Below are positions 13,904 to 28,006 of a DNA stretch of 64,000 nucleotides, piece by piece. The position numbers were made by a program, and so were the translations under genes. The DNA comes from Plasmodium malariae (lineage: Eukaryota > Apicomplexa > Aconoidasida > Haemosporida > Plasmodiidae). Within the stretch, counting starts at the first letter, position 1; every line of letters begins with the position of its first letter. The notes beneath the pieces are model-generated. The model saw nothing but the letters and a program-made list of their open reading frames with translations. It was not told the DNA's origin and made no database searches. The stretch covers positions 62,001-126,000 of the forward strand of contig NW_021638326.1 in assembly GCF_900090045.1 (NCBI RefSeq), written 5' to 3'.

Positions 13904-14894
13904 ATGAAACAAAACTTTAAGTCAATCTTATTTATTCAAAATTTTGCGTTCATTCTTTTAACGTGGATATGCCTTCTTAACAATGATATCGTATGATGAT
14001 ATTATTTAAGCATATTTTTATTATTTATATTTTTTGTGTTTTATTTTCATTTACGCTGTTTTTTGCTGTGATATTTATTATTTGTTTATATAATAAATAT
14101 TTATTCTGTGTTTTTAGGGGATGTTTAGCGGACGTACGAATGAGAAATACCAATTTCGCAGAAAAATAGATACGATATATTATCGATTACTAGCAAAACA
14201 TAAACAGGATAATAATTTAATTATTACAGGGTTAAAAGTAGATACATCAGATAATGAAGTTCATAAAAGAAAAGATATATCTTATAATGAAAATGAGAAA
14301 ACAGAACAAAAAAATTTATTAAGTAGATGTTCATCAAAAAATGAGGCTGTTAATAAAAATGCTATGAAAAATAAATCTTGTATATTTGAAACCAAAAAAT
14401 ATTCTAATATGGAAAAAAAAATATTCAAAGAACTTGATTACGAGAATTTTCTTAAAAATAATAAGACTATTAGTGATAAGCTCTACAAAAAAATAATGTT
14501 TAAAAAATACGGATTACGGCTCTGTCTACCATTATTATTGTTTTCGTTATTATTAACATCACTTTTATTAGATTTATTTGTAGGTTGTGGTATTATAAAT
14601 TGTTTGCGCATGTTACTACACACAATTAATACTGATTGTTTATGGAATTCGTTAAACACAAAATTAAATACTATTTTAAATGAGAATTGGGCGAAAACAA
14701 TAAAACCGTTTTTTACTGTTAAAAAATTAGAAGGTGGAGAACTTAAAGACAAGGTCTATGGAGCATTTGGTTTATTTGGTTATATAATATATTTCATACC
14801 TTTTATTATAATGGGTGTCACAATTATATCACGGATTATTTATTATCATAAAAGTGTTAAAAAATATGAAAAAATTAAGTTTAGGAAAAGGTAA
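13904..14894 (+). CDS. fam-l/fam-m family exported protein, type A core (two exons, 287 aa)
   Basis: Join 13904-13990 and 14118-14894; the 127-bp phase-0 intron runs GTATGATGAT to TGTTTTTAG. Exon 1 gives a signal-like N-terminus (FKSILFIQNFAFILLTWICL). Exon 2 holds RLLAK at residues 52-56, a variable acidic/Lys linker, and the type A core CIFETKKYSNMEKKIFKELD from about 117. TM1 is at about 162-182 (LPLLLFSLLLTSLLLDLFVG), then a loop of about 60 residues with three Cys near its start (shortly after TM1), TM2 at about 246-270, and the tail KSVKKYEKIKFRKR. Its closest relative here is the 46354 gene, with which it shares the linker words NNEVH or DNEVH and KEKEKTGQK or NENEKTEQK. The start is the only ATG giving the family exon 1. 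An antisense frame at 14483-14752 is a shadow. It is tentatively fam-l; function is unknown, and export to the host cell is inferred from the family. Confidence 0.93.
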
Positions 14895-15060
14895 AATAAG
14901 TAGTAAGCAATATGCTTCTTTTGAAAACAAGTCTTTAATAATAAATATTATTTGTAATATATTTAGTGATTTCCTAATAAAAATACAAGAAATTGCTTAA
15001 ATTTTATGAAAATACATATGTGTGGTTTCATTTGTACATGACTAAAATAACTTCTTTGTT

Positions 15061-15101
15061 TATTTGTTTATTTGAAATTTTTATTATTTTTGAATTCGTA
15101 T
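15061..15101 (+). promoter_or_regulatory. conserved fam 3' element (gene at 13904)
   Basis: The core tttgaaatttttattatttt starts at about 15071, 177 nt after the stop, and runs into tgaattcgta. It is the weakest of the eight copies. Confidence 0.3.
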
Positions 15102-16785
15102 TAGAGAGAATTTTTTTAGATTAATAAAATGTATTTGTTAAAATTTATATATATAAATAATTTATTTATATAGATTTTTATAAAAATAATATATATGTGG
15201 ATTAAAATTAATATTAATAGAACAGTTCATATAATTTTATTGAATTCTTGTAATAATTTACATATCATATAAAACGTGTTGCTTTCTGATTTATAAGCTA
15301 TTATAGTTAAAAATGATTAATTTTTTATGTTATTAAGAATCTTTATTTTAAATTTTAAATTAGAAAAAAATGTGTATTTTTTTTTTTTTAAACGAATGAT
15401 TGTGAACAAATTTTGTTGTGTTGATATGTATATATACATTTTTATTACTAAATATAAAATGTAATATTCATTATTTAAAATATATTTTATGAAAAATATG
15501 TCATATGACATAATTATTGTAAAAACCATTTTAATGCAATTTTAGTACTTGTTACATGACATAAATTTGATGATATAAATATATAGTTAAAAAAAATATC
15601 CTTATTAAATGTCGATTATTTATATTTGTTAACGAGCTAATAGATTGTGTAACTTTACAATTAAAATGAAGATTTAGTATCATTCATTGTTAAATTTAAA
15701 TTTGGTGTTAATTAAATTTTGTTAAAACGAATTAAGTAAATATTATGTTAAATATTTATAAATAAATAAAAGTTATACGTTTTTTATTTTTTACATTATT
15801 AAAATATTATCTAAATAAATTAAATATATAAATATATTAATAGATAGAATTTATAAATTCTGTTTTTTTTTTAATAATTGTAAAATTTTATATAAATAAA
15901 TATATATATGTAAAAAGCTATGTTGTCACTAATTATATAGAAAAAAAAAATTTTTTTTTTTTGCAATCATATAATAATGTATAGATAATTTTTCATATGT
16001 ATTACCTATGTCTGATGAATACAAATATATTAAGTAATGGGTTATTCTTCTTTTAGGGATGTATTTAAAAATACATAATTTTTGTTGACAATTAACACTT
16101 CATTTATATTTATAAGTCTCTTTTTAAAAATAAAATATAATTAAAAAAAATTTTTATTTCATCTTTAGATAATTTCATGGCATATAACATAGTTTTTTTA
16201 ATTACAGAAGTTTTAATTAGTTCTATTTAAAAATAACCATGCGTTTTTCATATTATATTTAATGAAGTGGAATGTATATTATTTTAGAATAACAAGGTTT
16301 TACTTGTAATTTGCATAGCTAATTTAATATATTAAATTTACTTTCTTATATTTCTAATAAAAATTATAATGTAATGTTAATATGTGTTCTAGTTATAATA
16401 TTTACAGAAATTAAAAAGATTTATTCAGTTATTGATATAGCATGTGCATAAGTTTTTCTTTGAAAAAATATACTGAAGTGATAGTAAATTTGAAGTGTAT
16501 ATATATTAACAATTTTGAGTGATGATATTCAAGGGATTCTTAATAATAATTTTAATATAAAATATTTATTTGTATTTTTCTTTTTACAATATCTAGTATT
16601 TCTATATGTTATTGAAATATTTTTTTCTGTATATATATGCATGTAAAATAATTGTATTTCGATAATCTATATATGTATATATATATATTTCAGTTTTTAA
16701 ATATTTATAAATAATTCTCAAATATTTATATGTGCATTTGTATATCAAATATAAATTACATATGCACATATATTAGTAAAATGTT
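15102..16785. other. intergenic DNA downstream of type A gene
   Basis: No supported gene. A 70-codon minus-strand frame at 15317-15529 is Ile/Tyr/Phe/Lys-rich low complexity and is not credible. Confidence 0.5.
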
Positions 16786-17200
16786 CTGTATATTCTTTAT
16801 TCCCCGTTTTTATCTCAGTTTTGTACTTCTCCCAGTTACCCGCTTTTTTAGTTTAAAATTTGTTTGTATTTAATATTTGAAAAGTTAAAATTAAAAAACA
16901 AAATATTATTAATTTTAATAGAGTTACCTAGTGTAAAGATTTGTAAATTTAAGAAAAGGTAGAACTTACTTTCCCATATTGTGACAAAGTCACTGAAATG
17001 TTAATAAAATATATAACTGATATAATAACTGTTGTGATATATGTAATTTTAATTGTTTATTTTTTTTTATTTTCTACACGTAGTGTGCTTCATTTTATTG
17101 TAGTCACAAATATTAATGGAGTGTGTATATATAAATTTTAATAAAAATAATAAATGGGGATTGCGTGAATTAATATTGTGTAATTGTAAACATTAACAAT

Positions 17201-17391
17201 ATGATGGAAATGAATAATACAATTTTTTTTTTAGTTTACATATATGTCTATGAAGATCACTTATTCTTCGAGAAAGTAACTTAGAAAAAGGTAAGACTGC
17301 AGAAGAAGAGAAACCATATATAACAGGGATATGCAAAGGTGTTTCCGAGAGAACGAATATAAGAGAAATAAATAAAAGTAAAATCATATAA
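17201..17391 (+). pseudogene. possible remnant of a small secreted-protein gene (copy 1)
   Basis: ATGs at 17201/17204 start a hydrophobic N-terminus (NNTIFFLVYIYVYEDHLFFE) that stops near 17280. In another frame the reading continues EKGKTAEEEKPYITGICKG and stops at 17389-17391. The homologous place in copy 2 (50546-50714) reads EKGVNAEEVIYYPTRLCK, sharing EKG..AEE..Y.T..CK. Similarity in the translated sequence despite frame breaks suggests a lost short gene, but the evidence is thin and the DNA similarity alone could explain it. I do not recognise the family. A minus-strand frame at 17193-17387 covers the same DNA but is not kept open in copy 2. Confidence 0.25.
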
Positions 17392-20300
17392 AATGGAATT
17401 AATTACGAAACAATATATGAATATATAATTGCTAATTTTTATATCACTTTTTGTTTCTTCCTTTTTATATGTTAAGATAGAATTTACAATAAGATTTTTC
17501 TAAAAACGAAGATGAATACACACATAAATGTTTAATGAAAAGGAGACAGAAAAAAAAGGAAGTGCAGTTGTATACAAGGTTTTTCTAATTTATTTTTCTT
17601 TCCTTTGTTTGCATGAAAAGGATAAAGACTGAGAAAACAAGCTTCTAAATATGTACTTGGAATTTGGGGATATAAGTATTGAAAAATTTGTTTTTCAAGA
17701 ATTTGTATTTATATAACATTGTGCTATAGCGATTACATATATATGTGCTTACATATGTATATGTGTATGTCCATACACACATCCCATAATTTGATATATT
17801 ATTTTACATATTTCATTATATGTACATTCCTATCTTACATAAATGCAAATATACTTTTATACGTAGTAGAGTACTTTGAATTATTCTTCCGCATAATTAC
17901 AAAAATACATTTAATCACTTTCTCTTCCACAAAGTGCACATGAAAAAATTAAAATAGAAAAAATAAAATGCATTTTATATTGCACGTTTTATATATTTAG
18001 CCTTATGATATTTTTTGAGGAATTTCTTTTTGTGACATTGTTTTTCCTATATATACATACATTCTTTATATGTTGACTCCATCTGTAAAATATATTTATA
18101 GAGACTCTAATGTGTACTTAAACTTTTAAAAAAAAATATAACTAATATTACATTATTCATCGAAAGGTAATATTGTGTACATAAATAAATGAAATGGTTT
18201 GTGTATACAATTGTGTGCATAATTGTGTGGGTGCATAAGATTGCATTATTCATGATTGAATGCTTATTTATACATATAGCACTTATGAATATGTATATTT
18301 TTTTTTGTACTGTCTTTCTTTGGATGTTTTAGCTTGTTTACATTTTTAAGTTGTAAACGTATGCATATACATATATATGTACATATAAATATTTGTATGT
18401 TGGAAATTTATTTAGGTGTTTTTTTTCACATTACCCCTTATGCTCTCCTGATGTACATGGACCCATGTAAGTGTTCATGAATATAAGATAGAATGAGACG
18501 AATGATAGAACTCTAATATATGACAAAGTAATATCACCACTGTATGATATTCATTAAAAAGTATATTTCTCTTAATGTAGTTAACAAAAGAAAGAATAAA
18601 GTATATAGATATTAAGGCAAACTAAACTTGTTGATTAAATTAATTAGTTGTATAGATAATTCGTTTAACAATAGTTCCATTATACATTACGTCACATTTG
18701 TAAATTTACATATGATTACTTTTATTAAAGATTCTAATAAAGGTTTTTAATTAGCATAATTGTTACAAGCATTCAGAAAGAACGAATAAAAAAGTAAAAA
18801 TAGGAAAGGTACAAATTATTAGTTTGTTAGAGTTCTATGTAAACAATTTACGTATACACAAATGCATAGGGTGGTCTTACGAGTGGATACACGGGCTTAT
18901 AATATGCATCACATATAAATACGTATATAAGGATGCACACATAATTAATAATAAAAAATATTGTACAAGCAAATTACTTATACATGTATGCATATAATGA
19001 ATTTATTCATTTGATACTAAAAAAAAAAAATTTTAACTATAGTTATTGTTTTTTTTTTTTTTTTTTTTAAACATCTCATTAGTTTAATATAAATAAATTT
19101 ATTGGTAATAATAAAAGATTAAGTATGTTTTGAAACAAAAAAATTAATTAGAATAAATTGATGTCAGAACGCTCTTGAGAAGAATGAAATACATATAGAT
19201 ATAAATTAGAATTATCCTTATTTCAGTGATTACATTATCAAATATATGTTTGCTCGAACATATCTCAGAGAATTTATAGTTGTAATAGTATTGTAGAAGA
19301 GGTATGTTCTACAATAAAAATTATTGCTGAATGAAACAATAAGAGATTAATAATTTCACTAAAAATATACATAAATTACATTAATTTATATATAAATAAA
19401 ATATTGAAATTAAAAAAGTCATATTTGTCATTATTATTAGATCGTTAGTAATATTTCTAATTAGAAGAAACATAAATTATTTATATAAAAGAAATATTTG
19501 TGAAAAATTATTATTACAAATTACACTAAATCTACAAAAAGTCAATAAGAATTAAGGGACTAATATTAATATTAATACATATATATTAGAACTCATATAT
19601 GTACATTTATAAAATGAATATTTTTATTTAATAATACCATTGATTAATGTTGTATACAATTACTAAGTAACTAATTAGTTATTTCAAATAAAAAGGTAAT
19701 TATTTATTGATAATTCTTTCATTTTTATGAATGCACATAATTATTAAATTTAAATGGACGTTAATATAATTAATTAAAATAACATGCATAAAGTAATTAA
19801 AAAACAAAATACGAAAGCTGCTAAAAAATATCAACTGAATTAGTTGCATGAAAGCTTAGAAAATAATAACTAAACAAATGCTTATTATATTCATGTAATT
19901 TTTATAATTATATAATTTTCATAATAGGAAGTTTTAATTATTAAGTTGTGTTATACTTTTTTACATCAATATAAATTTGTAAATTTTGACACATTGTTAT
20001 CCAAATGAAAGTATCATATAAATGTCTTTAACCAAGTATTTTGACAAATATATATATATTTAAATATATAAATTTATATAGTGCATATATTTACAAAAAC
20101 ACAAAATAAAATAATAATTATGTTATTTTTCTATAATGGTCAAGGGTAATGTATATTATGTAGCATATGTAAATTCAAGGATATTTTATATTTATTTTTA
20201 ATTAATTATGTTTAACTTGTTTACATATACAAATTAGCATCTATTATTATATAATAAACATAATATATTTTTGATATTACATTTTTATAATTTCTACGTT

Positions 20301-22719
20301 TATTATATTAAACAAACAGGAAGAAATATAAATAGTTCTGCTTTTATAGATATATTTCATTAAAAGCCCAATTTAATTTATTTTAGTATGTCACATAGTA
20401 GTTTTAATATAATATGATATTTTAAGTAATATTTATTTATATGCCAACAAAAATTATGTACATTACAATATCGACCATAAAAGTGTTAAAAGGATATATA
20501 ATGCGTCAAAAGTTTTTCTAAATTTTATAATATGTTATACTATATATTATCTTTTTCTATTTCTTAATTATATTATTTTCCGTTGTAAATTATATTATTT
20601 GATATAATTTGTTTATAATAATTTTCCCTTTATTAATCATAATTACTAAAAAATATTTCTTATTACATATAATTGTGCATCATTCTTATGTTTTTTTAAT
20701 ATTACTATTTCTCTATATATTATAAAATAACATATATTTTAACCAAAAAAAAAAAAAATAATATTAATTAATAAATTAAATAAATTTTATTTTAGTTATA
20801 ATAAATAAAATACTTGTTTTTTAATTATATAGAAATTATTATATTCTATTTAAAATAATAATATACAATTGTATAAAAGTGCTAAATTGAATAAAGCTCT
20901 TTAAAATATTATAATTTTTTATTTGAATTAAATTCTAGAATATACTTTTAAAATTATTCTTCTACAAATATTTTACATGTCGTATATATATGGTACATAT
21001 TAGGTTATAATTTTAGCTATAAAAAAAAACATTTTTTATATTTCCTTTCCATCTTATGGATACTCCTTTATCTTATACAATAATTTGTATTTTTCTTTTG
21101 TAAAATAGTGTTTAAAAAGTACGATATGCATAAATAATTAAGCTCATTATATGGAATTCCTTTAAAAATATATTAACTATATTTCTAATATATGCTAATA
21201 TTCTCATTCTCAACGAATATGTAATTTTTGTATGATAATTATAAAATAAAATTTTTGTGTATCAGAAAGTACATTTTATAATTTTTCTGAAAAGTATTAA
21301 TAACAAAAATTTAGATCTATTCTGTCACGTTATTAAAATATGTATGTTTTTTGATCATTCATTAAGAAAATTAGTTTTCTGAAATATCATTTTATTGCTT
21401 CTTTTATTAATAATAAATTTATTGGGAATGTATAAAAAAATATTTTTTAAATTATCTTAGTTTTTTATATCTTGTACACTATTCATGGAATTTTCTAATT
21501 TTTTAAAAAATAAAATAACTATGGAAATTACTATACGCTTATGTTACTAACTTGTGAATATAATGTAGTATTTTTAACAAAATTGATATATTTTAAAAAT
21601 AAATAAATCCATATTTAATGGAAAAAATTAATATTTTATATTAGTAAAATTACTCAGATTTATCTTTTTTAATTTGATGTTTCCATATTTAACTAGTTAG
21701 TTATAATAATTTAGCATAAATTTTGCTTTATATTTTTGCTTCTGCATATTGTATGCTCAAATATACACCTGTAAGATAATTAGTATTATGAGTAAAGAAC
21801 TTTATCACCTTATAAATAATAAAAATATATTCCTTACTTTGTAATAAATCTTTTATATTCTTTTACATAATTAGAACAGTGGAAATGGATTATTAGTTTC
21901 AATAACTGTTATAATATTTTCAGAAAATTAAAAAGGAAGAGATAATATATAATTAAAGTTATGTTACAATATAATGTATATGATAATTGTTAATACAAAG
22001 AAGTAATGTTGAATTAAAAGATCATGGAAAGTATTAATGTAAATATAATGATATTTCGAGAATTGCATCAAAAAAATTATTCACGAAATGCATATCTATT
22101 TTATTCAAGGAATATATAGTGAAAGATATATCTTTAAAAAAAAACTATACAGAGCATTTATTCATATATATTATAACACAAAATATGTCTGTATTACCAA
22201 GAAAAATAGTTTAAAACGTTCAGAATATATGAGTAATATTTTAGAATTTACTATATTGAATATATTTTCTATCGTATTTTTATTATATTTTTATTTATTA
22301 TTTCATTAGTAAATTTGTAATATATATTAGGGTGACATGCACTAACGAGATTATTTAATTCTCAATAAAGTGTTACAATTGTATGGTTGTTAGTTATTTT
22401 TTATGTATTTTAATTCTTTATATACTATTAATATTCTAAAATGTATCGCTGAAGTAGAAAAAGATAAAATTAAAGCATATTTACAATTGATAGATAGTTT
22501 TAAGAAATACCTTTTTGCCTGTATCTAATAGATTTTTCCTTTATGGTTAATGAAAATATGTTAACAAAAATTAACTGTAGTATACATATAAAATATTTTT
22601 TATGAAACGTTGATATTGTACAGGTACATGTTTACACAAAAAATTAATAAGATATATGTTAAATAATATTAAGGGTCTTCATGTTTCTATATATTTTTTT
22701 GTATTACAATTAATTATTC

Positions 22720-22725
<6 letters not shown>

Positions 22726-22749
<24 letters not shown>
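22726..22749. repeat. (AT)n microsatellite
   Basis: Alternating A/T run of about 24 bases inside the long conserved block; copy 2 has a shorter run at the matching place (near 56190). Confidence 0.8.
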
Positions 22750-22751
<2 letters not shown>

Positions 22752-23941
22752 AATTCTTTCTTGATTCATTAAAATGTGAAATTCAAATTGTTCAATTATC
22801 AGAATAAGATATATACCTCCTAACTTGCAAAAATTACATATATAATTGTTTCATTGAGGTTTTTATTATAATATATATGTGACATCTAAGCTATTATATT
22901 ATATCGTAATCAATGTATTTTAACTCATCAAATAAAGTAATTTATATATTTAACCATTTCTGTTCTTCTTATTTTTTTAAAGGTTGTATGTTTTCATTTT
23001 TGATCCTATTAATAAATATATGTTATATTTCTTTTAATTTTAATATATGATTACTTTTTTATTTAGTAAAATCAGAATTATTTTATTTTTTGTGTTAAGT
23101 TGTACTTTTTATTTAAATGCAAACATAACAAAAAATCTTCATAAAAAGCTTATTTTGAAAATTATATATTTAATAAGTTATATGAAATAAGAATGTATTA
23201 ATAAATATCTAAATTTTTTTATAGTTCAAGTATTAAATTATAAATAAATAATGATATAATTCTTATTTAAAAATTAACTATTAATAGAACATTATGAATT
23301 TGAGAATATATGAAGCTTTATAATTAAATTAGGACTTATATTAAAAATTGTGATTTACTTTTTATCCTATATAAATAAGGGATATAATACTTTTGTATAA
23401 GAATTGCTTAAATAACTATGATATAATATATTAATAAGAAAATATTATGTTCATGAATACATTTGACATAATTAAACAAGTGTATTATTCTATAAGCATT
23501 TTGCTTATGTGAACATTCTTTATACAACTATTACTCAATTTTTATTTAATATATTTCTTCTGAATGTATATATTAGATAAAAAAATATATCTATTATTCA
23601 ATCGACGAATTTAACAATTTTACATTTATAAATAATATTACAAAATATAACTAATTAAATACTATACCCTTCAAAATGGATATTACAAAAATAAAAGATC
23701 GGTATTTATTTACCTTTTCAATTTATTGTTTTTTACTATATTAAGAGATACGTCATATATTTAATATTTTAAATATGTTGTATACCATAAATAAAAGCAT
23801 ATGTTTATGAAGTAAATGGTGCCACTGCCACAAATAAGAAAAAAATTGGTACAAAATATGATTTTCAATATGTTATAATTATTATAAGGAAAACGTCATT
23901 TAAATAAGAGATACTTCTCCTAATATCTAGAAGTAATAATC

Positions 23942-23964
23942 ATCTATATTCTCTACATTCTATA
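23942..23964 (+). promoter_or_regulatory. conserved fam upstream box (gene at 24361)
   Basis: It reads atctatattctctacattct then ata, the clearest consensus form. The TTCTCT core at 23949 is 412 nt from the ATG. Confidence 0.55.
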
Positions 23965-24360
23965 ATTTCTATATACTCAATACATATAAATATTGTGAAA
24001 TAATATATATAAGGTTTTTGATAAAAGCTGATAAAGAAATTATTTAATTACTTCACTGTATTAAATAAAAAATTCATATATTTTGAATATCAAATAATGA
24101 AATAAATTTGTATTATATTAATGAAAGTTATTATTTTAAAAATTACATTTTTATAAAAAATTTATAGTTCATTTTCGAAGTCATTATTTTTTGTTTCTGT
24201 TGTATAAGTAATTGTAGTTATAAAATTTTTTTTTTTTACGGGAAAATAAAATAAAAAAGAATTAAATAAAAAATAATAGTGTTCTTTATTATTAAAAGAA
24301 TATTTTATTGTAGTCAAATGAATCATTGTTTGGTATATTTAAATATTAATGATCTATATA

Positions 24361-25321
24361 ATGGAGCAAAAAAATAAAACACTGTCATTTATTAAATTTG
24401 TTACGTTTGTCCTTTTAAGTTGGATATTTCATTTTCACACTTATGTGGTTATAATAATTTTATATAGATATAAATGTATTATTTATATTTTTAGAGTTTT
24501 ATATTAATAATTTTTGTTTAGTATGATATTATTTATTTGATCATATAATAATTTTATTTTTGTTATTTCAGAGTACGCACGAGAAATCTTTGAATGAATG
24601 CTACAATAATCGTAAAAAATTATATACAAGATATTTTCGTTTATTGGCAAAATATAAGCAGGTTAAGGATTCAAGTATAGTATGCTTAAAAGAAGATATA
24701 CCAAATGGAGATAACGATAAAAAAGATATATTTAGTAATGAAAAAAGGAACACAGAAACCATGAAACAATCAAATGGAAATCCATTATATAATGTTAAAG
24801 GCCATAAACAATCTATGAAAAATAAAACCTGTATATTTGAAACAAAAAAATATTCCCATTTAGAAAAAAAAATATTCAAAGAACTTGATTATGAAGATTT
24901 TCTCAGAAATAACAGAACAATTAGCAATAAAGTTTACAAAAAAATAATACTTAAAAAGTACGGATTACGGCTTATTTTACCTGTATTATTCTTTTTATTA
25001 TTATTAATACCCATCATATTAGATTTATCTGGGCATTTTGCACTTGTAGATACGTTTTACAATGTATTGAAAACGAATTTTGGAGATAGTTTGATAAATC
25101 CTTTAAAAAAATTGTTATGGGAATCCCCTTTCTGTTGGTTAGGTAGTATACTAAAAGAAGCTAAAACTAAAAAGGAACAGTCTTTCATTGTTATTCCTTT
25201 TTTTACAAGTATAATTTATTTTCTACCTCTTTTTATTTTGGGAGTTACAATTGTATTACGAATTGTATATTACCATAAAAAAGTTAAAAAATATGAAAGA
25301 ATTAAGTTCAAGAAAAGGTAA
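24361..25321 (+). CDS. fam-l/fam-m family exported protein, type A core (two exons, 278 aa)
   Basis: Join 24361-24447 and 24572-25321; the 124-bp phase-0 intron starts GTTATAATAA, not the GTATGATA found in most relatives, a donor variant shared only with the 57857 paralogue. Exon 1 encodes a signal-like stretch (TLSFIKFVTFVLLSWIFHFH). Exon 2 has RLLAK at 52-56, a linker with IVCLKEDIPNGDNDKKDI, and core CIFETKKYSHLEKKIFKELD from about 116. TM1 is at about 162-181, then a loop of about 55 residues, TM2 at about 236-260, and tail KKVKKYERIKFKKR. The linker words (IVCLxEExPN, KQSNGxxxxNVxGHK) pair it specifically with the pseudogene at 57857, so this is the surviving copy of that pair. The type B gene 2.7 kb downstream makes an A/B doublet, as reported for these families. 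Tentatively fam-l; function unknown. Confidence 0.93.
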
Positions 25322-25500
25322 AATATACCAAAGAGATAATGATTTTTTCCGTAAATAAATATTCAATAAGAACTAATATATGTAGTATATTTAATAATAT
25401 GTAAAATAAACATATATATAATTGCAAAAATTATATACATAAATGTGCATACAGAAGGACATTTTAATAAATCACTGTAAAAAAATATTTCTTAGTTTTA

Positions 25501-25541
25501 TTATGGATTTTAATTTTTCGTGTTTTTCATTTTGTACATTA
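25501..25541 (+). promoter_or_regulatory. conserved fam 3' element (gene at 24361)
   Basis: ggattttaatttttcgtgtt starts at 25505, 184 nt past the stop, followed by tttcattttgtac. A second conserved word, aataagaactaatat, lies 46 nt past the stop at 25367. Confidence 0.4.
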
Positions 25542-27576
25542 AGATATATTTTCATCATGATAAATATTATGACTTCGTATATATATGTGTATACATATTT
25601 TAATAAATTATTATGAAAAGTATACGTTTGTGTGTTAAAATTAATACATAAAAAAACAATTTATATAATTTTATTAAAATTGTATGTTAAATTATATATA
25701 TTTTATAAGAAATGGTGCTTTATATTTTTTATCTTTCTCCAGTATAAATTATTTTTTGTTGAAGCAATTAAAAAAAAGTCTTATTAATTTTAAATCATAA
25801 GCAAAAGTGTCTTGTTATGAAATAATAAAAAGAAGGGAATGTTCTATGATGTCTTAATATATATATATATATATATTTATATTTTTTTTTTTTTTTTCTT
25901 AAAAAAAAATAGTAATTGCTATATAAAATAAATTGTGTCAAATGTTTTTTAGAACATTTACGGTACATATCAATTTAGTAAACGCCCTTTTGTTATGCAT
26001 TCTACAAATTTTTACTTAGAAACGTATAATAAAATGATAATTGTTTTCTTAATATATACTATTTATAATTATTTACTAACTTTGGTATGTTAATTATATA
26101 GAACTCAACAAAAAATAAAACAATAACTATTTTATAGTTGTAGTTATTTGTGAATCAGTGAAATTCTGGAATTTTTTTTTAAATATATATTTACTGAAAT
26201 ATTTAATATAATTACAGAATTCACTTAATGAATTAATTATAATTATATATTAATAAATAATATGTTGATCATTTTAATTTCTTGCCATGGGTTTTTCATA
26301 ATTATAGTCTACTAAAAATGTGTTTTATATTTATAAAAATAAAATTATTCACTAAATGTAATGAACGTATATATATTTATTTTTGAAGTAATATAATTTT
26401 TTCTATGTTCACATATATATATATATATGTTCTATTTTGTATGATTATCTATAAAAATACTAAGTAAATGTTTAATGTTATTTTTAACATTCATAAAATT
26501 ATATTTTGTATATAGTATGTATTAGTAACTTTTTCAAATTAATAATAATCATTTAACAAAAAAAAATTAAAAATAAAAGAAAGAACTATTATTTTTATAG
26601 ATGATAACTACGTATCCTTTTCTTTTTTTTTTTTGTTTGATAACTATGAATAATGTATACTGAAAGAGATACTCCGTTTTCTTTCTTTTCCTAATGTTTA
26701 TCTAAACATATATGTTGTACATCATAACCTATAAAATCATTTTTTAAGTAATTTTCTTTTATAACATTTAATTTTTTATAGATTCAAATGAAAATCATAA
26801 TATAATATCAATACTGTTTTAGTTCTATCACAGTCAATTAAAAAAATACTATGTATTATATGAAATAACCTACGAATATTTATTTTTTTTTAAAGTGTCC
26901 TTAGAACTTGCTGAAAATGAAACTAGAGTTTAAGATATTACGGTATGTTGAAATTGAAAATATTGATTATCAAAATATTAATAAAAAATATATGTATAAA
27001 TTCTTTTTTAATATTATATATTATTATAGTATGTAAAAATTATTTTGTGCATTAAAATTATATATATTCTTTATAATATATGGAATAATTTTATTTAGAA
27101 AAAGTTTTTTTTTCTCATATTACCATCTCCTATATATAAATATATAATTAATTAAAAAAACAATAAAAATAATTAGGTAGATGCATACAGATATTTTTCA
27201 TTTAAAAAAATATTATATATAAAACAATTAAAAGTTGTAAAATTTATAAATTATGATACAAATATAAAAAATAATTTATTTTCATATAGAATATATATTC
27301 CTTCATTGATTACTTAGTAGAATATATTTTTAATTTTTTAGATATTTTATAGAACATAAAATATTATATATTACTATGGAATAAATGAAGTATCTGTTAT
27401 GATTAACATAACGTAAAATGTTATTTATTTAATATATTATTACTATTAAATAGTTATAAAAATATATATTATATTAGGAATAACGATTATTTCCAAAATA
27501 TAATGTTAACAATTCTAAATTTAATAGGAAAAAGTCATAACAATTAGTTATTATTAACTTAGCATATAAGAATATA
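25542..27576. other. intergenic DNA between type A and type B genes
   Basis: No gene is supported. It contains an (AT)n run at 25857-25876 followed by a T tract. It corresponds to the 59.1-61.9 kb gap of the second unit, where similarity is patchy. Confidence 0.5.
25857..25876. repeat. (AT)n microsatellite
   Basis: Twenty bases of alternating A/T, followed by a T-rich homopolymer stretch. Confidence 0.8.
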
Positions 27577-27608
27577 TTATCTATATTCTCTAAGTTCTCT
27601 ATTCTATA
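27577..27608 (+). promoter_or_regulatory. conserved fam upstream box (gene at 28007)
   Basis: It reads ttatctatattctctaagtt then ctctattctata; the TTCTCT core at 27586 is 421 nt from the ATG, and a second ttctct follows immediately. Confidence 0.5.
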
Positions 27609-28006
27609 TAAACGTAATATTTCGAAATATAATAAAATGGTGTATTTTTTTTTATATTTTTTTTTTGGTATGAAATAATTAAAACATTATTTAATTAGTG
27701 TACCAATATAAAAAATTAGATTATATATTTTTAATGCTTATGAATAAATTGAAATTATTTTATAATAAAGAGGATTAGTTTTTATTTTAGGTAATATTAT
27801 AATAAAAATTAAATATATATTTTTAATGTTATTTTGCTTCGTATATACAGTATAATCTAATATTGTTACACGTAATTTACTAAATATTTATGAAAGAATA
27901 ATAAAAGTGAATTTTAAAATAAATACAAAATCTTATATCACTCACAGTATATTCTATTGTTATTAACATTGTTTTCATTTAATATATTAAAATATTAAGT
28001 ATCTAT

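Larger units (their letters stand above)
16786..23941 (+). repeat. long conserved non-coding block, copy 1
   Basis: This 7.1 kb stretch has no fam or STP1 gene but aligns by eye, in order and on the same strand, with 50106-57441. Matching landmarks: 16855 with 50192 (ttagtttaaaatttgt / ttagttttctattttt), 17300 with 50648 (gcagaagaag), 17588 with 50921 (tctaatttatttttctt / tctaatttattttttct), 18560 with 51985 (tttctctta), 19830 with 53280 (tatcaactgaattagttgca / tatcaactgtattagttaca), 20975 with 54395 (atacatgtcgta-like), 21536 with 54982 (cttatgttacta), 23220 with 56655 (tatagttcaa). The section 17.2-18.9 kb is less AT-rich than its surroundings and has TGTATATGTGTATG-like purine/pyrimidine alternation near 17745-17780. 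No protein-coding gene is demonstrated; possible roles are a long non-coding RNA, a decayed gene, or structural subtelomeric DNA. Confidence 0.7.

Noticed and set aside
14483..14752. Minus-strand frame over the 13904 gene; likewise 24601-24879, 28883-29116 and 46769-46951
   Set aside because: Antisense shadows, or 3' overlap, of spliced fam genes; not conserved as frames between paralogues.
14815..15000. Plus-strand 61-codon frame overlapping the end of the 13904 gene
   Set aside because: Alternative frame of the fam tail running into the 3' flank; no support.
17193..17387. Minus-strand 64-residue frame with a signal-like start
   Set aside because: The matching DNA in copy 2 (about 50560-50720) has in-frame stops, so no conserved protein on this strand.
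17719..17943. Cys/Tyr/Met-rich frame, with a similar one at 51013-51270
   Set aside because: Arises from CATATG/TGTATG alternation in the conserved block; no domain, and the two align poorly as proteins.
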